Positions 1 to 12,867 of a DNA stretch of 64,000 nucleotides are shown piece after piece (the stretch's first letter is position 1; each line of letters opens with the position of its first letter). Source of the stretch: Puccinia triticina (lineage: Eukaryota; Basidiomycota; Pucciniomycetes; Pucciniales; Pucciniaceae); the NCBI RefSeq assembly GCF_026914185.1, contig NC_070562.1, positions 2,294,001 to 2,358,000 on the forward strand, in the 5' to 3' direction. The position numbers and the translations under genes are program-made. The notes under the pieces were generated by a model, which did not search any database, was not told the origin of the DNA, and was given only the letters and a program-made list of their open reading frames with translations.

Positions 1-222
1 GCTGTATTGGTGACCCAATACACAAATTTCTATAACTGTGTATGAGGGTGTATAAAATAACAAATCTACCATTATGTAATTGATGGGTTTGAAAAAACCC
101 ATCTTTTTTAAATGCTATTGGTCCTTCAGCTGCTCCATCTTGGGATCCACATGTGACAAATTCTATTTTTGGCTAATTGACTGGTTTCTAGTTGTGTATT
201 CCTTACATTTGATACTCCCTAT

Positions 223-643
223 TTCAAATGGGGCTTGAAGCATATATTCCAACACACCCCCTTGCTTCATGCACCATGAACAAACTATGAATATTGCATA
301 TGCAAATCATGTATGTTTGCCATGCATCATAGATAATGATTAATGCATAACAATTATGAAATCGAATATTGCATATGCATATGGAAGCATGAATATAAAT
401 TATTCACAGGGTTTAGACAACTTTAATTCAATTCACTGAGAGCATCCGTACTGATAATGTGTTGAAATTACTCAGGTGAAAATAATTGTATGTTGTGGGA
501 TTTGAACCCATGACCTTCTACATTCATGAGAGCTGCTCTTATACCACTGAGCTAAACACACAGTTGGTCTTACTGGTGATTTTTGGATATTAGATCATAT
601 AGCTTGGCCACTCAAAATGGGGCTTGAAGCATATATTCCAACA
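223..643 (-). mobile_element. TRIM (miniature LTR retrotransposon) carrying a tRNA-like sequence, truncated copy
   Basis: This is an inverted copy of the complete element at 37433-38000. The intact LTR is 460-643 (184 bp, TG...CA on the minus strand). The internal part is 255-459 (205 bp), the same length as in the complete copy. The second LTR is cut down to about its first 30 bp (223-254) and then runs into unrelated sequence. There is no coding capacity. No target duplication can be read because one end is lost. Confidence 0.85.
488..561 (-). other. tRNA-like sequence inside the TRIM LTR
   Basis: A 74-nt tRNA-shaped stretch. The 7-bp acceptor stem has only one wobble pair, the 4-bp D stem GCTC/GAGC is perfect, and the T arm is CCAC-type with a TTCAAAT loop. 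The A box (TTAGCTCAGTGGT) and B box (GGTTCAAATCC) match RNA polymerase III promoter consensus. The anticodon stem GCTCT/GTAGA pairs poorly, so a functional tRNA is unlikely. Homologues lie at 37510-37583 and 37899-37972. Confidence 0.75.
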
Positions 644-2684
644 TTTTTTTCCTCCAATACAAGACCAATCCAATGTATTGAACAGGAAACAACTCCAGTA
701 TCAATAAATACTGATACATGTATTATCCCAGTTCATGTTGGGGCATTTCAAGTCCCCAACTAAAATTGAAGTTGCTGGTTGAGAAATTTGGGAGATTAAA
801 TAGCCTTAAAATGGCTGTGGGATTTTGATTTTCAGCAAGAACTGATGTTAAACACAGTTGATTTTAATAAAATTTTGCTGGTTGTGGCCCAACATGAACT
901 GGGCTATTGGATTGGGCTGATCCCTGATACATGGCAACAGACCTCAAAGCAAACATGTTGTAACATGAGGTTTTGGGTTGAAGATGGCCATGTGACCTCA
1001 GCATAGGGAACTGTCCAGCATTTTTGGCAAGAAAAGCATGAAAATCACTTGTAGTTGTTTGAAATTGATTTTCATTCATAAAATTTTCCATGATGTCCTT
1101 ATAAAAATTAAAGTTTAACTTTTGTTTTTGTGCTTTGATGATTCAATTTAAGAAGATAAAGAGAGTCAATAATGTTGAGATTGAGGCTAGGGTCCATGAT
1201 GAATTGCAAGTGGCTGGACTCTTGTAAGAAGACCAACATGTTTTTTTGTTAGCACTTAGCATAAACTCCTGTCACATCATAAGGAAAGTGAAAAAGAACC
1301 CTCACATTGTTTTGCTTCTTGGCCACAGCAGCTGCCAATATATCAATCTTCTCATTAGCTTGATAGACAAAAGGGCTTAGAGATTCCGGGTTGGGATTGA
1401 TTGTCAAAGAAATCGATTTAGTTTTGAGCATAGGGAGGCCAGCAAGAGGGCTACAATCAGCCTGCATCTCTATCCTTGGATTAGGATTATACCCTGTACT
1501 CTTCGGTTTTGCTCGTACATAGGGCTAACACCATGCATCAGTCCTGTCGCTTGAAATCTTCGTGCAAAAGAGAATAACGCAAAAGACAGAAGAACGAAAA
1601 GGACAAAATAACGCAAAAGAATGGTATGACTTACTGCCGTTGTTGATCGCGCCGGATCGACTGCCAGACCAACTCTGGGGTAACTGAAAGCAAAAAAATT
1701 GATCATGAGAACAATTGGAAACTTGAGTCTCATACTTTCACATCAATTTTTTTGGAGTATAAGAACCAATCTATGTCGTTGTAACAAGCGGTGGAACTAC
1801 AAAGGTGATGATGAGTAAAGCATATGAGGTATCTATACTATATGATGCTGTGAGTTCTGATAAAGTCAGGTTATGAAGAGAGTATTTACAATGGGTTGCA
1901 AATTGCAGTTTGCTATGTCTGACCTGATGGTGTGAAAGATCCTGGGTTACTCAAACAAATCTGTCAAGAAAATATATGAGAGTCACAAATAAAAATCCAA
2001 TCCTAATACTTTATACCTATTTTCCATGTAGTTGGTTTCTTGCCAGCATAGCTTCCGAAGACGGTGTTGCTAACGAGCGTAGCTATGGCCGTGGTAGCCA
2101 GAGTTGTGAAATTTGGTCAACAAACGCCTGGTTTCTCGAAAGAAGTTTAACAAAGTATGTAGTCTCACCGAGAGCAGATCTCCCTTTCTCTCTGAGCTAC
2201 TTTGACATGTGATGAAAAATTGATTTGGTCCTCGACTCCATCAGGGGGCGTAGCTCTGCAAGTTAAGAATATGTATGTCGGGAACGAAGGCCGCTGGGTC
2301 GCGACTGAATGGGGCTGGTCTCCGGTGTCGATAGCCACGGTCGATGTCTGGCTTGACTCCACAACCAAAGTCGGTTAGGTAAAAAGTTGTGCATGTTTGT
2401 ATGACAACAGCGTCGAACGTAACACTGACAGAGCCCCTCTACCCTCCTCCTGACTTTCGTCGGAGGGAGGGTGACGCTTCACGAGACGGATCACCGCCTG
2501 CAAAGCGAAGTGGCATTCTATCATGCAGCTGAATGGCCGGAGCCGCGAGGCCGACCGGAAGCAAAAGTTGCGCCCCGAGCTTGCCAAAGTCTGACCCGCT
2601 CGCGCGGAAAGCGCTCGGCGCAGGGTCCCCCGTCTGCGCACCAGCTTCTCGACGAAATTGAAGAAGCTCAGCTGAATGTTGAGC
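644..2684. other. Intergenic region without recognisable genes
   Basis: AT-rich sequence with only short open frames that look like chance. I see no conserved domain, tRNA, clear terminal repeat or tandem array. The segment from about 2000 to 2680 is more GC-rich and could be an old element fragment, but no ends can be defined. Confidence 0.5.
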
Positions 2685-2813
2685 CTATGTAACCTATCCC
2701 TCCCTCCTACTCGTAGGTACAACACTGGTCGCATTGCGCTGACCGGAGGAGGGTCCCTGTTGGACGGTATCCCCCCCTATCCCCCCTCCTGCAGAGGGAG
2801 TTAGCTAAGTTGG
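2685..2813. mobile_element. Short Mutator-like MITE, 9-bp target duplication
   Basis: A 129-bp element flanked by the direct repeat ATGTTGAGC (2676-2684 and 2814-2822). Its ends, CTATGTAACCTATCCCTCC and the complement of GGGAGTTAGCTAAGTTGG, are degenerate forms of the family terminus CTAACTTAACTAAGTCCCTC. Internally it shares an ACTGGTCGCATTGCGC segment with the copy at 15842-16440. A 9-bp duplication is typical of Mutator-like transposons. Confidence 0.75.
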
Positions 2814-3453
2814 ATGTTGAGCGGTCTATGTACATATAACTTGACCACCTACATTTGGGGGTGGATTCACAAACAGTTTTGATGCCACTCGAAGCAGATA
2901 TTGTCGCCTAAGAAAAAAAAGGAAACAAAGCTACAGACGCATATTATTCTAGCTTTCTCCGGCACACATGATCCTTATAAGCAAAGAAACACAAAAACAG
3001 TACAGAAGACATAGCCCAACATTAGAGCTCCATGTACTACACAGGGCCTGCCACTCAAAACCAACCTTTACTTTATCCTGTCCAGGTAACAGGGCCATAC
3101 TGTTAATCACATGAGACCCACCAGACCACTTCAAGCTTATATAACCACCAATCCAAAGGATAATTACTGCCAGAAAAAGTCAAGCAACTGCAAGTAGTTG
3201 ACATGCCAGAGCTCCAAGCAAGCTTGTGGTATTACACAAGCCTTTTTCAAGGCTTACTGTTGACCAAGCTTCAATGCACAGTTGTTGTGCAGAAAAAGCT
3301 TTAATTATGCGTGTTTGAGTGGAGCTAGAGCAGCAGTTCCACAGCAGTAACCTGCATGTCAACTGCTAGCAGTTGAGCAAGTTTTTCTGGTAGTAAGTGC
3401 AGAAATTATGAACCATATATAATTATTTTCATCAGCTAGATGAACAAGACATA

Positions 3454-3603
3454 GGCCCCATTTGGAGCCAATATAATTGCGCGATATAATCTGGAAACTT
3501 GTGACATCTGATCAAGTTTTGGCGGACCTGATCAGATGTCACATAGGATGTCATGCAAAAAAACTCATATATCACCTGGATTATATTGGCTCCAAACGGG
3601 GCC
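3454..3603. mobile_element. Tourist-like foldback MITE
   Basis: A 150-bp element with inverted termini GGCCCC(A/G)TTTGGAGCCAA and an internal palindrome around TGATCAGATGTCACA. It is flanked by ATA on both sides (3451-3453, 3604-3606). The same termini recur at 41430-41812. Ends beginning GGCCCCGTTTGG plus a 3-bp duplication suggest the PIF/Harbinger (Tourist) group. The assignment is inferred from the ends only. Confidence 0.7.
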
Positions 3604-3606
3604 ATA

Positions 3607-5073
3607 AATTTTCTCCATTGGTTTTTTTCATTTTGATACAATGATTACCAATTGTTAATTCCATGTCCAATTTTCAGTTACTTTAACCACTTAGTAAAGT
3701 AACTGATTTTTGCTTTTGTTTTTCCTCATACAGCTGCAGTACAAGTCTTGTAAAGTTTGATTTTTTTTCTCATATGGTAAAACAAGTTCCCCTAAGTTCC
3801 CTCTATTATCCAGCTTATGAATCTAAAAGGTTAATCCTGAAAAACAGAAAGTAACTGAAAAAGCAACTACCCATTCTTGCAATGAGCATTACAGGCCAGT
3901 GGCAAGTCATAATGATAATCTACTATCTTTGGACCACTAATCTAATAATTTCAGCTCAGGGAATAAACTGTACTTGCCTTGCTTTTGGAGCCTGAATAAC
4001 AGTCCTACAGTCAATAAAAATACCATTGCCACATGTCTTGATGTGCAATTGTTTTTTTTTCTGGTAAGAGCCAACACCAGCTGATTTATGGAAATAAATG
4101 TGAGAGACCCTGATTGCTTGCAGATATTCTTATCAAAGATGTTATGTGAACATATACAACAGCATTGGTAATGTATTAATTTATAGGTAGTAGTAACTAC
4201 CGTGAAAAGTGATGGCTGTTTAGAATGAACATGTCATCGCGAAAGAGCCCATCCTCAAAAGTGGACCAGGCCTCAGTGCGCACAAAGGGGCTACAGAGTA
4301 GTAGGCTCGACACCTTCTCCACAGACAGATAAACACACAAGCACGCACAGACACGCCCAGAACCATACACTTAAATAGATAACTATTCTTAATGTCTTGG
4401 GAAGCGGGAAACAACACATTAAATTATTCACGGCTTCTTTTTTCTTTGGAGGGTGAGAAGAGAAGAAGGGTGTGACGGCAGCGGGGGATGGACTTGTATA
4501 TGGAGAGAGAGAGGGGGGGTACAGCAGTGTATGGGGGAAGGGAGACAAGAAACATAGCAAGCTCAAGCTAATCATTGGTAAAACCTTCTATAGAAATACT
4601 TTTCTTTCGGCTTCATGCGGCCACGACGCATGCGTAAAACGCTGTTAGTTGTCAACAACAAACAAACAAGCTGCTTTTTCTCTTCATACTTTCTTTCTCA
4701 TACATTCTATTTTTTGTCATTATTTTTCGTGTTTTTTTCAGTGTTTTGGATTATTGCTGAGTAACTATTTTGGTGCAGATAGAGATGATCTGCTGGATTT
4801 TTTTTGAGCGTAAGTCAAAAAAAAAGGAGGATGGCGATGAAGGAGAAATGAGGTTGGGGTTGGTTGATGAGCGCGCGTTAAATGGTCCTGGTGCTACTCT
4901 TTTAAGCATCCGAGAATCCCAAGCGGCGGTAGCAGACAGCAAGCGATTTGTCTTTCTTAGTCAAGCGGGTGGTTTTTGATCGGCCAACTCGAAGGATTTC
5001 TATTAAATTGTTGCATCGATAGGCTTTTGATTTTTATTGACAGGTGAGGAGTCTTTTGATGGTGGCGGACTAG
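3607..5073. other. Intergenic, downstream of the Rua1-like gene
   Basis: No supported gene. It contains a pyrimidine/purine-skewed stretch (about 4430-4560) and AT-rich sequence. The part next to 5074 is presumably the 3' untranslated region and terminator of the minus-strand gene that ends there. Confidence 0.45.
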
Positions 5074-8000
5074 CTAGCTCAACATATTAGACCGACGAGT
5101 CTTGCGTCCGTGGGGGATAAGATGCGCTGGCTGAGTGGGCGTTGGAGATTGCGGTTGTTGGGCGAAATGCTGGTGGATAGACTGGGTTGAATTGATCGAG
5201 CCCGCGGTACCGACGGAGTGCGACAAAGGCTGCCAGTTAGATCCTTGAGGGGAATCAGAAGGATCGCCAGCGATACTATCAGCTCTCCGTTTGCCGCTGA
5301 GACTACTGCTGCTGGCTTTCCGCTTGTAAACACGGCCGGCACTAGCCCGTTGAGCGGCAACTGAAGGATGAACTCTGCTTCCACCTGACTGGGACACACT
5401 CGAAGCACACGTCGGCGCAGGTGAGGCGGGATGATAACGAGAAGCATAGGGCGAGTCATTCGAGCCGTAGTAGGAGTAGGGTGTCGAACATGATGAAACG
5501 GGCAAGTAGCCACCAGAGCCATTGTAAGGCTGCTGTCGGGTAACCAGATCGAAAACTTCATCTGGTATATGGACATGACATTCACCAGCCAGGCGTGACT
5601 TGTGGCAACTGATTTTCAAGCCACCAAAGCTTGTCAATATGACATCCTGATCGACTGCGGCAAATAAGATTAGTTTGTAAAGAACGAACCTTTTAGCATG
5701 CTTCCACCAAAAGAGCTCGGGCACTTTGACTTCTTGCATCTTGACTCCTTCCATCGGGACCCACTTGTTACACTGATCATGGAGGGATGTAATGATATCA
5801 GCAGCCAATCGAGCATCATGATATATTAGAGGGAAGTTATTTACCTGGTGACATCGACCTTCTTTCAACTCGAGTTTTTCGTTTGCTGCCACATGACAGC
5901 GTTTGACAAGCCTGATTTCGACCGGTGGCGAAAATGGCAAGCCGTCGGCGTTGTTGATGCCGTGAAAAAAGCTCAGATGATACGAATAGCTGCTAACTTT
6001 CATCTTGAGCCACAACTCTGTGTCCCGACCTCCTCGATCTTTTGGTTCAGCACAGATGCAGCATAGGCCCAGCTTTTCGGCACCGACGCCTTTGACGTAA
6101 CGAGGGGTGTATAAATCAAGATATCCATGCGCAGGAGTGTTGAAATTACTGTTTGGGGGAGTCTTCATAACCCGAATTTTGTAGGACTCGGCCTGTGACT
6201 TGATTGGTTCTCGGTCCCCAAAAGCACTGGATACATAGAATGATCGATAAAGGCGTGGAAAGTGGGGGTCGATCGGGACCTCTGGAGGGAACGTTCGACG
6301 GGTGAAGAATCCGGGCGGAGAGATCAGACTGGTTGCTTGAGTAGAAATCGAAAAGGAGCTCTTGGCGTCATCATCCATCATGGCACCACTACCATGAACC
6401 AATGAAGTGGCAGCACTGAAATGTGTCATACTCATTGGAGTAGAGACTGCGGATGTCTTGAAGTGAAATCGCCCGTTAAAACTGGTTTGCGGTTTACTAA
6501 CTAGGCTGTAAAGAGAGAAAGTCGACTCCTGCCCAGGGGTAATATTAAGTGCCGACCCATCACCAGTGTTGGAACGTGAGGTACAAGTAGAGGCGCTAGT
6601 TGAGGCGGATACCGATATTAAACTTTGATTGTGACCCGTCGGGAATCCATAGCCAAGACTGGACGGCACAGAATGAGATTGGCCGTTACCGATACCGGAG
6701 GAATCGACGAGATGGTGGCCGTCTGTAAATCCGAACAACCATTTAGCAAAGTGACAATCAAAGACAGAAACTGATCAAGAGGTAAATGGTTGGAGGGCTA
6801 ACCAGGATGTTGGGAAGAGATTGGGACTGAGGGTGGGTTTGGGTGGAAGCGTTGATCGTCTAGTTGAGCCTCCTCATTCATTTGACTCCGAGTTCTATAC
6901 CTAGGCTCGTTGGGGGTTGGGGGTAGCTGTGGTGTTGGATCAGATGGATCGTTTGGCTGGGAATCAGCACGCGAGCTAGCGCCACCACGGCCACGTCTAA
7001 GAGACATCCCATGCTTTGGGGGTTCGTGGCGAGATAAGGTCAAAAGGATTGAAGCCGCATCTTCGGAGGGTGGATGATTTGGCTGGTCGGCAGAGTTAGG
7101 CTCCAAGTGGTGATTCGAGCTTGCCTTGCCTTTTTGGGGGGTTGTTCGTTTAGGGGCAGTAGCCCTGGTAGACTTCAAGGCATGTTGGGTCAACTGATTA
7201 GTATTTGGTTGGGGTTGTGAGTCTGTACCCGTGCCTGCCTGGGGTTGATTGCCTTGCGTATCGTGGATCACGCTATCCCGGGGGTTTTGGTTGATCTGGG
7301 CGGTCTTGAGCTCAGGGCTGTTCAAAAGGTGATGACTGTTACTCGGAAGTCCATCCTTACTACGATGAGAGTCGAAGGTAGACTGGATCCGTCGGGAATC
7401 CGCTGGGTGCTCGTCCTTGTTCAGCACTGATCGGAGATCCTGAGCAGAGCCAATCGAGGTTGAGTTCAAATGGCCGGCTGAGCGAGATGAGCCAAATTGA
7501 GAGGAAGAAAGACAGTCATAAAAAAATGGTTGGGCAGTCGAAGAATCGGAAAGTTGGCCTGGGGGTTTGGATTCAGCAGGATCGGGTTGATTGACGAGAC
7601 GATGGACGAGGGAGCGTGTACGATACGGGGCAGTTGGTTGGTGGATGGCTTGACTCTTGGGAGCAGAGTCCGGACCAGTTGACGGTTGTGGATCCACGTC
7701 TTGGCGTTTATCCAAGGCGCTCGTCGGATTCGCATGGCCATTTTGGGGTGGCCACTGAGTCCATTGGGTTGAATCAAAGGGTTGATCGAATTGAGAGTTC
7801 TGAGGGTTTTGATGAAATTTTTCAACTACGCCTCGGAAAGAGCGATGAGCTTTGTGTGAAGCAAAAAAGGTATCTGAGGATGCTTAACAAAAATATGCAC
7901 ATGGAAACAGCAAACTGGGGTCAGTAAGACGGTCAATTGGAATGAAAGCGGTGATCGGAGTGAGGGGTTTATATTTTTTTTTGATGTTTTTTTTTTAAAC

Positions 8001-8341
8001 TTACGTTCTGGGGCGATCTCACCGGGTGGGGCCATCATACACCTCTGATCGGAGGGCGAGAGAATCAGATGGTTATCATGGGGATGATAGGGAGTATCCG
8101 ACGGGTGGTCGAGAGGGAATGGGTAAGGATGGTTGAGGAATCCAGCTGAGGGAGTCATGTGAGGATGATGGATGTCGTTCGGTTCATGAGTCGATCTGGT
8201 TGAGTCAGATTGAAGCTGTTCGTCCTGTCCTGGATGGGCCTGGTAGTGGTTGGGACAAGCGTGTGGGTGGTTGTTGCTGGGTGGCTGGCTGTCTGTGGGC
8301 TGGCATGATCGGGTTCGGATAGCAGCTGCAGACGTAGGCAT
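5074..8341 (-). CDS. Rua1-like C-terminal zinc-finger transcription regulator
   Basis: Probable nuclear transcription factor. Proposed exons are 8341-8005, 7825-6803, 6722-5845, 5772-5690 and 5608-5074, about 951 residues. All junctions are GT-AG and the frame is kept throughout. The N-terminal two thirds is low complexity and rich in Ser, Gln, Pro, Asn and His. The conserved part resembles the Rua1 C-terminal domain (formerly DUF4451; Ustilago maydis Rua1, Schizosaccharomyces pombe Meu26). It contains a CCICAEPKDRGG knuckle, the block YSYHLSFFHGINNADGLPFS, and a split finger: RCHQ, then CNKWVPMEG, then WWKHAK, then SCHKSRLAGECHVH. Removing the 72-nt and 81-nt introns joins these into a C-x2-C...H...CH finger. 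A Ser-rich tail with basic patches (KRKASS, GKRR) follows. The start is the first in-frame ATG of exon 1; an upstream exon cannot be excluded. Target genes cannot be told from the sequence. Confidence 0.82.
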
Positions 8342-10564
8342 TACGCGTGGTCACGCAAATTCCTCGACGACCTGTAGGGTTTTTGTACAGACACACACCA
8401 CAGAAGAGTTAATCAGACATCGGAATGAGTTTGAGGTCGTGGGCGATTAAGATTAAGAAGGATAAAGCCAAGCGATCATTGGTGGATCAAGAGCAAAACA
8501 AACAGAAAGGGATTGGAGAGAAAGCACTTCGAGTGGGTTGTCCAGGCTGGACAGGGGGGCAAGCCTCGAGATTGGTTTAACCGAGAGAGATGGTATTTAT
8601 GTGGGTGGTGATTTCTAGGGAGTCCAGAAAGAATCTCTTCTCATGGCGAGGCAGGCTGAGGCAGAACATACATACATCCCACTGCGCAGGAGGGGAGGGG
8701 GAGGCTAAGGATACATGGCCCGCAACTCAGGAGGCCAATCTTCAGGCGCGGACAGTGAAATTTACATACACCATAAATATGTTGTGCCTCGAGTCTCGAC
8801 TGCAGCAGGAATAGTCACCCTTGCCGGTCTGATAAGCTCTGATATGGGATGGGGAGGAGAGGATGAGAGGATGAGAGTCTTGGAGCGGTATCGACAAGTC
8901 AGAGGGAGCTGGCGAGATGACTGGATGCGACAAAGAAAAGATGGGAAATGCGGTGGATGAGTGGCCTGCAGAGACTCATCTTATCGTGCTCCCCTCATAG
9001 AAATAAATATCAAGGTTTCCTGACCACCACCACGACGACAAACGAGTGGTGCTACGGCTCGGAACCCTGCCTCTGTCCAAAGGCAGAGATACAAATAGTG
9101 ACGCATACAACCATCATAATCTTAAATCAGGCCAGACATAACAACCTGCGATGGTTACATTTGTCTCGCTGCATCCAGTCAGCCAAGAGCTAACATATTC
9201 GATAAGAACGCTGACCCCAGGGAAGATGGATATGGTGGGGTCGAGGGTGATCGAGCTTGGGTATGAGCTTTGCAGGACGCAGGAGGACGGTCAAGAGGAG
9301 AGGAATGGATGAGGATGGATGTCAAGAGGAGGAAGACTACATAGAGAAAAGAAGCAAACAAAATCTTATTCACAAACACCAGTGGCAGTGCTTTCTCTTC
9401 TCCGCTCGAGTGGTTTGTTTGCGAAAAATGGATTGGAGGAGCTCGGGATGGGGCTGAAAGACTTTATAGGCCCACAACAGCGCTTGCTTGAGTGCAAAAA
9501 TCACCCCCAATCAAAAAATAAAATAATGATAAAGCATTAACACAAGGCCGAAGTGGACCGGAGACGAAGTTCTTCGAACACGAGCAGGAGATCCAGCCAT
9601 CTCCATCCCCAAGGTCGAATACATACAAAGAACAACAACAACGATCCGTTGATTAAATACATATTTACTTACATGAAAACCAACCCATCCCATCCCAGCC
9701 ATAGATAAGCCCCCACTCGGAGTTGATATGTATCCAGTTCATGCGGATGGAGTCTTATTTACGTTTGTAACACTCCAATCCATCTACAACTCCAAAAGGG
9801 CCTTATAATAGCCAGGGATACATACACAAACTTAAGGGAGTTCTGGCATGCATAACTGTATTTTGAGGAACATGCTATCAACAGGATATATCGACGGGTG
9901 GCTCCAGAAAAATTTTCATTTGCATGTTGTACATATCATGTAGGACTTGTAGGGCAGTTCACGTACTGCTGATTTTGACATCAGCAGGTAAACCGTTTAT
10001 GATGGTTTGGCTTTATGCAGCTGAAAGCCGCAAGAATAACACGCAGCTGACTTGCACAAGCAAGGCAAATCAGTACGAGCATTCATGTTGACCGCCGCAA
10101 CTTGGGCTGGGGAAGTATGCTGGGCCCGGGCATGTATGCGATGGCTCAGAGTGGGCAGCAGATTCTTGATGGGTTTGGGAGATTGCTATGTAAAGTGGGC
10201 TTTATTGATTTAATGGAGTTCTTCTGTTAAACGCCTACTATTCCAACTTCCATGGATGTATGAAGATTCAAGCATCACGAAGACGCTGAAGTCAGATGAA
10301 GTCTTGATTTTTGCGGTTAAAAATTTCACATGTCACGAAAAACACAGTATCTATGATACTCGGTTAGTTGCAACAAACAGGGCCTTATAGATGATAAGGA
10401 AGAAGAATTAGAGGAGTATAACATACATATCACACTCGCACTTGTATCTTACATAGCGACTAACACACAAACAAACAAACAAAAACGATATACAAATAAA
10501 CAAGAAAAACGCAAAAGAAAACACTTCGCTAAGATAAGGAAAGAAAAGAAAAAGGCTGGAACTG
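8342..10564. other. Long intergenic region between two minus-strand genes
   Basis: About 2.2 kb with no convincing gene on either strand. It should hold the promoter and 5' untranslated region of the Rua1-like gene (right of 8341) and the 3' end of the PIN-domain gene (left of 10565). A large upstream region is common for fungal regulators. No tandem repeat or element end was found. Confidence 0.45.
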
Positions 10565-11983
10565 TCACCAAACAAACAACCGTTTATCTACAGCCGCAGA
10601 GGAAGAGGACGAAGGGGCCGCTGGGTTAGGAGCGGGAGAAGGGTTCTGTCTCGAGTTCTTGCCACGATTGGTAGTAGAGTGAGTCGACCGATCAGTAGTA
10701 TTAGGAGTAGTAGTCGCAGTATGAGAATAGATGGAAGGGCAGAGTCGTTGCGGATGATGATGCTGTTGTTGCTGTTGTTTCAGTTTCTCGTTGTAGCTTC
10801 GGATCCATTGCTTAGCTTGGGCCAGATCGGACGGATGAAGTTTCTGGGTCTTGATCTCGAACCGCTCGGCCCAATGAGAGAGATCCACCGTTTTGTCGAC
10901 CGGCTCCTCTTCGTGATCATCTTCCCCTGAAGGAATGCTCTCCGACTTCCAATGTGAAGACGGTTTCGAATTCTGATGATGACGTTGGGTGTTTCCTCTT
11001 GAGGTAGGGGTGGAAGATGGCTGCTTGTCAGAAAAGAAGATCACCAGCTCGGTCTCTTGGTCCGACTGGGCATGAAGTTGATAATACAGAGCACATTGAA
11101 GCAAGGATCGATGTTCACGGGGCAGGTCGGTGCTGATCAAGGGCCGATAGTCGATTGGAGGATCTTGCTCTTGCTCTCCTTCTCTCAACCGTTCGCGTTC
11201 TTCATCCTCTGAGAGTTCTTTGATGAATGCTATACTGGCTACTTCTAGGGGAGGTGCAATGAATCTTTGACTCAGCTCTTCCCACCCGCTCTCATTTCCT
11301 GTACGCTGGGGGACAAAACACGCTTTATGGGCTGAGTCCGTCGAACTCTGTTTGCTCGAGGTTTGGAATTGTTTGTCTAACCAACACGTGGCTTCTCGGA
11401 CTAATCCATGGATCGGTGGTGGTGAAGTCTTCAAGAAATCTAATTCAGAAACCACTGTTTCGATACAGGAACACGATGAAAGGGAAAAAAGAGATATTCA
11501 TTTAGTTCATTTTCTAACAAAAATTGAGAAGAAATGCAATGTACCATCTAAGGGGATAACGATTTTATATTTTGCTTCGCGAACCCATTTTTTGAGAATC
11601 GGTAGAGCATGAATGAGCATGGAGGTATCGATAAGTTTGATAGGTACAGGTGTAGACGAATCAGATGAGGACGGGGTGGGATCGGTGCTGGAAACGGGTT
11701 GAAGCAGGGTTTTCTTCTTCGATTGATTCCTGTTAGGATGACTTGATTTAGTTTGATGACTGTGCTGAGTGCGAGGAGGAGGCTGATGGAGGTCTCTTCT
11801 GAAGCTTAAGTCGTCTAGGTTCCGCTCGAGTTGTTGTACCTTATGTTGCAGGAATGCGGCTCCCAAGGCTCTCGACATCTTTTCTCGGTCGGGTATGATG
11901 GGCAAGATGCTGGGTTGTGGCTTAGTTTTCGAGGAGCTTTGAACTGGTGGCTTGGCTGGCTGATCATTTTGCTGGTTGTCCAT
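10565..11983 (-). CDS. PIN-domain protein, possibly Nmd4-like
   Basis: Two exons, 11983-11545 and 11454-10565, with a 90-nt GT-AG intron, giving about 442 residues. The PIN domain starts with LIDTSMLIHALPILKKW and continues IPLDVVSELDFLKTS across the intron. Later come LLQCALYYQL and LVIFFSD, which fit the C-terminal PIN strand and acidic residue. PIN domains are RNase-H-like nuclease folds, and the fungal Nmd4 type takes part in nonsense-mediated mRNA decay. I infer that group from overall layout (disordered N-terminus, divergent PIN, charged tail) and cannot confirm it. The C-terminal third is Gln/His/Ser/Thr-rich. The start is the first ATG in the frame, ahead of MDNQQNDQ. Confidence 0.72.
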
Positions 11984-12203
11984 CGGACTGAGAAATGGAG
12001 AAGGAGAAGGTGAGGTGATGGTCAAAGGGCGGGGACAGCTGACCAACAACAGCGATGGGGATTACATACTGGGCTGGACAAAACTGGTCAGAAAGTGGAA
12101 TAAATGGGGCAGAAATCATTGCATTCATTTTGATTCAACTCTGCTCCCCGGCGCCAGTGCGCGCCTTCGGGGCGCCAGCGGACCATTTTTTGGTAGGCGC
12201 CCG

Positions 12204-12204
<1 letters not shown>

Positions 12205-12236
<32 letters not shown>
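12205..12236. repeat. Poly-T tract (32 T)
   Basis: An uninterrupted run of 32 T directly after a GGCGCC-rich 60-bp segment. It may be the tail of a retroposed insertion on the minus strand or simple slippage. Length is likely polymorphic or poorly assembled. Confidence 0.8.
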
Positions 12237-12240
<4 letters not shown>

Positions 12241-12867
12241 TGCTATTGATTTCACATTCCGCACTATTTATCGAGCTAATTTTTGTATGTACAAACCCAT
12301 ACTTCTGTAAAGTAATAAGCTACGTCATGAAAAAATTGTGGCGTAATCAGAGACATGTGATACCGGATAGTGTGTGTATGTAGAGGTAAGAATTTAAGGG
12401 AAAAAAATAGGAGAAAGGGAAAAGTAAGAGATGAATAGAGAAGAGAAACTATCTATAAATGTGCCATCGATGAGAGAGATCATTGGTAAGACAAGTCTGA
12501 GGAAGGAAGTTTATGAGATCAAAAAGAAAAACAGGAGGGAGTATTTGCTTTGGAGTTCGGAAACCCCAGCCCTTCGTCCCATCCCACCATAGAATTTGAA
12601 TCAGAGCGCTTCAAAGGGCCCCCGCAACCTTGCGCAAGCATCTGATAGAAAAAGGGGTTACTCAGGTTATCCCCCAATAACCCAAGGCCCGTCGGTCTTC
12701 CGGGATTCTGGGCTGAGGTCCCTAGTCCGCCGTCAACCTTACCACCCGGACGTGGCGGGTGCTAGTCGGGGGTCCCGATCCCCGCCCCGGATAGCCTTGA
12801 GGCAGCCTGATGCCGGAGAGCAATCTAATTTGTACCTCGCTTTGTCCTCCCACAACACCTCACAAGC

